Shown: in pieces, positions 56,940-64,000 of the stretch
How the letters are laid out: the number at the start of each line of letters is the position of its first letter
Position numbering within the stretch: position 1 is the stretch's first letter
Source of the DNA: Adiantum capillus-veneris
Taxonomy: Eukaryota; Streptophyta; Polypodiopsida; Polypodiales; Pteridaceae
Assembly (NCBI GenBank): GCA_014529385.2
Contig: CM043950.1
Location: 80,676,343 to 80,740,342, forward strand
Direction of reading: 5' to 3'
Length of the DNA: 64,000 bases
Notes under the pieces: model-generated
Told to the model about the DNA's origin: nothing
Databases searched by the model: none
The model's input: the letters and a program-made list of their open reading frames with translations, nothing else
Position numbers and translations under genes: made by a program

Positions 56940-59900
56940 CTAGGGGGACAAACCTATAATGAGGAGGACATACTTCTTGTAGTGGGAGGGTACACTAATA
57001 CCATCTTTCTCCAACTCACTCTCCTCATCACTTTCCATCTCTATCGTCCATACCTCTTCAAGTCTTATTCACCTCTCTGTATTTCTTCCTCCGTTTGACT
57101 CTTGTCCTCAACTCCTATCCACCTAGGCTCTTCCAAATCATCACTTGATTTTGTTGTATTTTGGGTTTCTCAACCTCATTTTACTTCTTTTTCTTTTTCT
57201 TTGTTTTCGGAGGCTTTTGAGGGAACTTTTTGAAAACCTTGTTATTTGGGCACCGACTAATCACAGGTACATTGTCTTGCCTTCTATCTGTGGCATCCGA
57301 TTTCCTCTTATTCCTTGTTTGGCTCGTCTGTCTCGATAATACCTTTGTCTATGTGGCCTCTAATTTAGGGAATCAAAAAATTTATTTATCATCGGCTCGA
57401 TCTCACTCTCGTGACCTTCAGATGTCTCATTGTCAATATTCAAGTTCAAGTCTTCAAGAACGATCATTGTATCATAAAATTTTTGTTGTCAAGCTATTTT
57501 CTCTCTATGAAAGACTTTCTTATGATATCACGGGTGTCTAGATCTCTAATAGAGACCTCATCTTGTATCCTTAGACATTGCACTTTGTGTCCTATCTCAT
57601 GAGTTAACCTCTCATCTATTCCATGATTGCCTTGATCTGGAGTCCCACTTGAAAAATGGAACTATGTCGATACCTTTTTTGTCACAAAACTTCATAGGAG
57701 TGACTTCATTGATGCACATGTCTAAGGTGGCCAATATTTGGGTCCATTCCAATGATTCCATTTTCTCTCTTGAAAAAGGTTCTGGTACATAGTGTGAATT
57801 ATCGAACGCCCTTTCCCCTTTGCACTCTTACCTTGCAAGGCTCCCACAATTTGAAGATCCACACATCAATGTGGGCTTAAGAATTCAACCATGGATGTAC
57901 TTCAATTTTTGCAGCTACAGCTAAGTCAAAATCCTTCATTGGAATGTTGTTTACATCTATATAGCTATAATAGTTTTAATTAATGCCTCTGACATTCCCA
58001 AGTTCCGTAAATAGATATAGGCATAGCCCCAATCTTGAACCATCTTCAATTGGTGCATGAAAGGCCTCCCTAGAATAACATCATAATTATTCTTGGTCCT
58101 AGAATCTACTACTGCAAAGATGTGCTCGTATTCAATTCCGCATGAATTCATCATGGCTTGCTCAAGAACTCCAATTAGTCATTCTATATGTGACCATCAT
58201 CTATTGTAGCTTCAATCGAGTCTTCCTAGGAGAAGGTTTTCCCCATATTTCCCATATTGCTTTAGTGGCTATGGAAACATATGCACCACTGTCTAGAATA
58301 GTTGTGGTTTTCACCCCTTGATATTCTATTGGCAGCGTAATGTTTCTATCTTTCCCTTTGCAATAATCTTCTACTTTCTTTATCGTGATTGGTTTAGCTC
58401 CCACTCACTTACTTCTTGTTTTAAGTCTCAACGGGGCTCTTGACTCCCATTCTCTCAAGACATTATCCCACGTCTTTCTATATCTCAGGTCTAACTTTAT
58501 CTTAGTCATAATTAGCATATATTTCATGGGTGTTGATAGAAATTCTTGCAACCCCCGAGAATCTATGTTTGGCTAGCGATTTCTCCTCTATGAAGGCAAA
58601 ACTATGATGTATGATCTTTCTTTGTAGCGTCCTACATAAGGTGGTAGTTCCTTAAATACTTCTTCCCTACCATCCTCTAATATTTTTGTACCTTGGTCTC
58701 CATACATGACTGCAACTCAAAGTCCATCATACCTTTGTCAAGATCGACATCTTCAATAGGTGCAAATTCCAGCGTATGACTACCATCTTTGGCTTCTCTA
58801 ACTATGTCCCAAAGTTTTTCAAGCCAATTCTCATTAATTTCTAGTACCATTGGGGTTATGTGATAGAGGAAATCATTTGTCGAATTATCTACCTTTCAAT
58901 TGGCATTCCCTTCTTCATCCTCACTAGGTGAAATCTCCTTTCTTGATCCACTAGGTCTTTCATTTAAGACCTCATTAGGAACATCATCGTCAACAAGATT
59001 TTAGCTGGTAATATCAGTTTTGGCTTCTCATTCTTACTCGTTTCCACTCTTATATGGTCGTTCGTGTCTTCAAAGTCCAAAGGTGGTTGAGGGATTATGC
59101 TTTCTTGAGTTGGCATAACTGGTAGAGGCTCCATCAATGCTTGAGCAATCTCAATCAATTTTTCAGCCTCAACTTTTCCAATTCTACATCATGATATATC
59201 GTCCACCTATTTTGTATCGACTAGAACTTATCAATGCTTGCATCATAAGCCTTTAGACTTGCATCCACTCATTTCTTGTATTGGTTCAGGCATTTCCTCT
59301 AGTATTACACTCAATGAAACACCCTTGGATTGTTGCAATTGCTATTGAGCTTGTAATAGCTCAGCTGTAATAGCCTTTGATTTCCTACGGTATTGAGCTC
59401 TAATTTTGTCTTTCATGGCTTTTCTGGCCGACTTTGTGTGCATTGACATGTTAGAGTCTTCGAACTTTTCACCATCTTTTTTGTTTGTCGCTTTTTGCCT
59501 AGCTTTCGTTCTTGTGACCATCTTTAACAGCACCTTCTCATCTGACTTTGAACCACTTGGAGAGGGTAAGACCCTTCAATGTTCACACTTGCTTTTCCCT
59601 TCTTATCAAGCTGTTGCAGACAATCTTGAAATAAGTGTTTTCTACCACAGTCACTACAATATCCATAAGGAGCCCTACTTACAGCTGGTGCAACATTGTT
59701 TCCCACATTAGGGACATTATTTAGAGCATTAGCTAGATGGGTTGGAGTCTCTCTTTCTAAATGGTCCCTTTGGCACGTGAAACAAGGTCTTAAGGTTCTT
59801 TGTGGCCTCTCTTGCTAAGCATATGGTCTCTGAGGATATGAGTTTTGTCAAGCCTCTCCTTGGTTAGCAATGAGCATTAATGTCCCTTGACTTTGAGTAA

Positions 59901-60743
59901 ATCCCTCGTTCTAAGATATACTTCGCATACTCGAGTTGGATAATTAGGAGAAGTCACTATGTCCTAATAGTCATATGGATCCCTTATCATTGGACTTGGG
60001 TCATAGACCTATTGATATTCATACCCATCCTCTTCATAATATGGTTATATCGGCACTAAGGAGTTTTCTTCTCTATATAGGTCGGGATGCACAAACCTCA
60101 CAGCTGACGGGTTATCACCTGGCAATGGTGGTTGTTGTCCTCACACCGATCTTAGCCTTTCAACCCTTGATTGAGGATTCATGGTTCTTGAAGTGTATCT
60201 AGGAGGTGGCGATGTTGGCCTATTCTACTGGTACTACTAAGAATTCATTGGAGGATTAGGTTAGTATAGAGGGTTGGTCTGATGGCACTTATACCATTAT
60301 CGACATTGCAAAGCATGATTGGCCTTGCTTCTGGCCTGCTAAAAGTTCCAATCATACCTCCCTCACTACGGTAGCTCATGTGTCAGTCTTCTCAAAATAT
60401 ATCTACCTACTCTACTCCCATGACCAATGAAAATAACTTAAAGAAACAACTGAAAAGACCACTTGTAACAAAACCTCTAAAACTTGCGCATTTTATGTTT
60501 TTCTTGCCTAGTACAAACTTCATTGCTGTAACAAAGCTTTGCATCAAGCTCTAACCCCATCCAAAACACTTTACCATAATTGTTGAGCACTCTTGTGGCA
60601 AGAGATTCACCACAAAAACACTAAGACCAAGGAATCCCTTATCTCCTCTCCTTCTAACCTAATATAACCTACCTAAGAAAACTTTGTCAAATATGTTTGT
60701 GCTCATACTAGTTTAGGTACTTGATACCCGACAACGGTCCTAA
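56940..60743 (-). pseudogene. Gypsy copy C: gag zinc knuckle, linker and protease 1, heavily decayed
   Basis: Minus strand. The zinc knuckle CSDCGRKHLFQDC lies at 59.66 kb, followed by a basic stretch (RKAMKDKIRAQYRRKSKAIT) and a linker (IEIAQALMEPLPVMPTQESI). Protease at 58404-58201 has VEDYCKGKDRNITLPIEYQG and TTTILDSGAYVSIATKAIWE, and at 58154-57957 NNYDVILGRPFMHQLKMVQD. These are close relatives of protease 1 of copy B (CEGEDGNTTLPV, ILGRPFMRQLKMVQDW). Similarity to B fades near 56.94 kb, before RT. With the LTR at 60744-61662 this is a 3'-truncated third member of the family. Full of stops. Confidence 0.7.
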
Positions 60744-61662
60744 TGTGTGGGGGGCTAGCGGATAGCACGTATCACATCTCACAAGGAGATGATCCCACGA
60801 CTATAATGTCAATCCAACAGAATGAGTGACTTGACCAGAGCATGGAAGCATGCCAAGAGATTATCAGTCTCTTGTCTGAACATGGATACTCCGTAAAAAC
60901 TTTCTATGAATCCCCTACTTGCAGTAATCCTATTCTCTACCTCTTAAATCCAACACACAACAACATGAAAATCTGCAAGTAAATCAACTACAAAACTTAG
61001 CGAGGATAATCCTTACAATGTCAAGAACACTCCAGAACATTCAAACCCTAAATCTACACTCTTGGAAAAAATCATGATTTTTTTTAGAGTGGAGATTTAG
61101 GGTTAATGAGTGCTCTTAAGCACTGGGAATCCACAACAAGTCTCAGAATCACAAAACAATGCTCAGTTGGAGAGATATGTCGCCTGGAAGGCTGAGGGAT
61201 TCGATGTTGGGTTTTTGCGATATGCTTGCAATGGCGGTATCCACATGTAGCTCTCTGCAAGGCTATCACAATGTACTCTCGGTTCTCAGATATGACAACC
61301 GTGCAATGCAATGCAAAGAGATAAAGACAAGCAACAAGAGAGACTCACACACGTACAGAGATAACTTCGATCAATTTCTTGTCAACATTTTGTCTAACCC
61401 TTGCAAAAATTCCCTTTTATACCCTTGCTAAGAGTCTCAATATATAAAGGTTTAAGTGGCTTCAAAAATAGATGAACCCAAAAAATAAATGCAATACAAA
61501 CTGGAAGCTTGCATCCCGAGGTTCTGCATAAACCAAAGTTATGATAAAAACTATTAGCTCTTGATGGAAAGCTATATTTACAAATGGGGCTACAAAGATA
61601 GAAGTTGTCTTGTATTCTGCATCATCCTTTGCACGGGCGTCCTTTGTTGGAATCTTCCAACA
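60744..61662 (-). repeat. Probable 5' LTR of gypsy copy C
   Basis: Starts TGTGTGGGGG directly after a PBS-like sequence (minus-strand TTAGGACCGTTGTCGGG at 60726-60743, resembling the tRNA-Asp complement). Ends at TCTTCCAACA, like TTCTAACA in copy B. At 919 bp it is the size of copy B's LTRs. No partner LTR in the window. Confidence 0.55.
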
Positions 61663-62555
61663 CATGTCTATATTGAATTAGTGCTTTGTGTCCCTTTGGG
61701 TGGGAATGCCATTACGAACAAGTAGCCTATGGCCCTTTCGCCATAAGATGAGAAATCAAGCAGGACACTTTTGTAAATGACATTATTGAATATCATAGAA
61801 TCTGATAAAGAGACATATTTAACATCCAAAATTTGCTACTACATGGACCTATGCTTAAATTTTCCAATTATTTTTATTTGTACTTCCACGAATTTGATTG
61901 TAAACTAGGGCTTTGTAATGGACTTTAAGATTGGAAATACAGTGAACATGTACTTGAATGTGCGCTTGGCTGTTGTTGGTAGTGTAGGTGAGACAAACCC
62001 AAGGGCCATGATTGCTCAAATATTGAAATTGATCAAGGAAATGTATCAATTCTTGTAGAGATCTGTATTGAGAAAAATGCATCACTACCTTTTTCAACTA
62101 TGGATGCAACATGGGTTTGGGATACATTCCATAGTTTTGTCAAATGGATCCTTCATTCATTACAACAAGTGAACACAATATCAGAGGGGGAGAGCCACAT
62201 GGGATAAATGTGCCAAGTGACATGATTTTGATGCCTCATAGTCAATTTAGTTATTGTGAGACATGGAAGGACCAAAAAGTTCAAGTGGAATGAGGCTATG
62301 TCTAGAAGGGTTGGAGAGGGTTCAATGAATTGTACAATTTGGGGTTATGACAACCTAGGCATTGGTGTTGAAGGTGAGCTTGAAGGTACAATAGAAACTC
62401 CACTACATAATAATAGTAGCATTAGTCTTGTCAAATGGCCCATTAAGCAGGTTACGATGTTGGATGGGCATTCACTCTCACAATATGAGGACTTGCTAGA
62501 AGATAGTGATATGGCAGATATGAGCTTAGATCATGCTTTTATGGTTGAGCCACTT
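61663..62555. other. No supported feature
   Basis: Ordinary AT-rich DNA. An open stretch at 62256-62597 has no recognisable domain until its last codons (LTEHKRFM), which may be the start of the LINE fragment. Confidence 0.4.
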
Positions 62556-62559
62556 GAAG

Positions 62560-64000
62560 TTGGAATTTTACTGACTGAACACAAAAGGTTCATGTAAGGG
62601 GAAAACTCAGGGAAGCCAATTATATCCATGTGGGAAGGATGTGAGCATGCCCATGAGACAAGCTAGAACTTCCTATTCATCAAGGTGGATTTTGAGAAGG
62701 CCTATGATAGATTGGACTGGTATTTTGTTCTTGAAAGCCTGGAAATGATGGGGTTCATCATCAAGTTTGTGAAAACTCTTCTAGGGAACGCCAAAGTAAA
62801 AGTTGTAGTTAATGGCCTACTTTCTAACCCCTTCCTAGTAAACTATTCTATCGATCAAGGTTGCTGTCTGGTGCCCTTATTCTTTGCAAAATCAATAAAT
62901 GGGCTCAATTGTCTTATTCAACAAGGCATTTTCTTGGGGCTGATCAAAGGTCGATATCATTCTGGCCAACTCCTCGAACTGGCAATTTCTACCCTAGTTT
63001 GTGGATAACACCAATGTGATACTGTCTCAGGATGAGAACTTATCAAGGGCTAATGGGAACCTTTGATATTTTTTGTGCAGATTTAGGGTCCAAGATTAAT
63101 CACAAATGAACCGTGGTCTTCTCCCTCCTCTCCATTCCCCAATGGGCCTTTGAGAGGGAGTTTTTTTAGGCTACTAGGTATCCCCCTGGGGTTTGGGGTC
63201 TCCCTTGCCTAGAGGTGGGAGTGGCTCTACACTAAGTTCAAATCACCAAGTGGATAGGGTTTCAAAGCTCTATCATTGGTAGAGTTGTGGTCATCAACCA
63301 CTACCTTGTGGTATACACAGTCTTCTTCCTCTCGTGTTGGAGACCTCTTGAGACCCACCTCCTACAAGTGGAACAAATATGCAAGATATTTTCATGGGCT
63401 AGGGACCCCTTTGTTAATAAAATTTCCAAAGTTAGCTAGTACTTTCCCAAATCAAAGGAGGGTTAGGGATTAGAGATCTACTTCCCCTTGTTGAAAAACT
63501 AGCTTTAAAGTTACTGGCATCGGCCCTCAATGCTCTTCAAGAAAAGTGGTCTCTCTCCTACTCAGACACATAGACAGATTTAGGCTGGATCATAACAATG
63601 GTTGGAAAAAACTCTCAATGGCCATTCATTTTTTTTTTTGCAATGGGTTAGATCTTCTCAAATCTTTGTGGGCTATGTGGAACATGTTCAGACTATGCCT
63701 TCAAATTAACTGGCTTTTCAATCAAAGCTGCTCTATCCCCCCTAGATATTTTGTTTAGTGGCCAGTCCTCAACATCCCTCTCCCCATTGAGAATACCCTA
63801 TGAGCCTTCCTCTCACTATGAATTCATACAACATGCTGGTGGTCAAATTTAATCTTAGACCTTGGAAAATAGTCAAAGTCATAGATAGGTGTACTGTCTT
63901 TCCACCCAAGCAATGCTGGACCCTCCTTTAGACAACCCCATGTCTACTCAGTGGTTTTCTTGGTAGGGAGGTTTTAAGCTCGTTCACCCTCCCTCACTAT
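62560..64000 (+). pseudogene. LINE (non-LTR) reverse transcriptase fragment
   Basis: Plus strand: KPIISMWEGCEHAHET, then FLFIKVDFEKAYDRLDWYFV (the RT A motif F-x-K-A-Y-D), VVVNGLLSNPF, and SIDQGCCLVPLFFA (the B motif, normally QGCPLSP). The catalytic block has become FVDNTNV in a shifted frame near 63.0 kb (normally (F/Y)ADD). Downstream GIPLGFGV and WKKLS-type pieces follow with multiple stops to the window end. Typical plant L1-like ORF2 order, 5'-truncated and long dead. The end of the element is not reached within the window. Confidence 0.8.

Overview
The window looks like a gene-poor, repeat-rich intergenic stretch of a land-plant nuclear genome. Nearly everything recognisable is transposable-element DNA: LTR retrotransposons of the Ty1/copia and Ty3/gypsy (Tat/Athila-like) types, an intron-containing cut-and-paste DNA transposon, a small CACTA-like insertion, MITE-like hairpins and a LINE fragment. 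Long dinucleotide tracts, plant-type primer binding sites (tRNA-iMet, tRNA-Asp-like) and GT-AG introns support this. A large-genome plant such as a fern, lycophyte or gymnosperm is my guess; the sequence does not settle it. I found no intact host gene and no tRNA, rRNA or CRISPR.

Layout. 1-3711: the start of a minus-strand retroelement gag (open for 215 codons, cut by the window edge), then its leader and AG-rich DNA. 3712-16373: gypsy copy A (plus strand), with gag, integrase, a protease after integrase and part of a coiled-coil 3' ORF, but no first protease, RT or RNase H. 16785-22042: a young copia element (minus) with perfect 5-bp target duplication, 322-bp LTRs differing at 4 sites and only two nonsense codons seen. 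23962-52664: gypsy copy B (minus), same family as A, bounded by ~930-bp LTRs and a 5-bp duplication. It is itself interrupted by a ~12.1-kb terminal-inverted-repeat transposon (26024-38142) and a 1.3-kb CACTA-like element (47002-48322) that splits its RT. 53-57 kb: hairpin elements and an unrecognised broken minus-strand gene. 56.9-61.7 kb: gypsy copy C, gag-protease plus 5' LTR. 62.5-64 kb: LINE reverse transcriptase fragment.

The most interesting material is the A/B gypsy family and the 12-kb transposon. In the gypsy family (i) a second retropepsin-like domain lies after integrase in the same reading frame, (ii) a tail of repeated Trp-x-x-Lys motifs follows a stop codon found at the same place in both copies, (iii) a ~1,100-codon ORF with coiled coil sits in the env position, and (iv) the noncoding DNA before that ORF carries ~24-bp palindromes repeated about every 285 bp. 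The palindrome sequence differs between A and B, and the two arms change together within A. The 12-kb transposon carries a decayed transposase with a long intron, a spliced coiled-coil/RING-like gene, an FCP1/NIF-like phosphatase ORF, and large swarms of CCACTT...AAGTGG palindromes confined to its introns and spacers.
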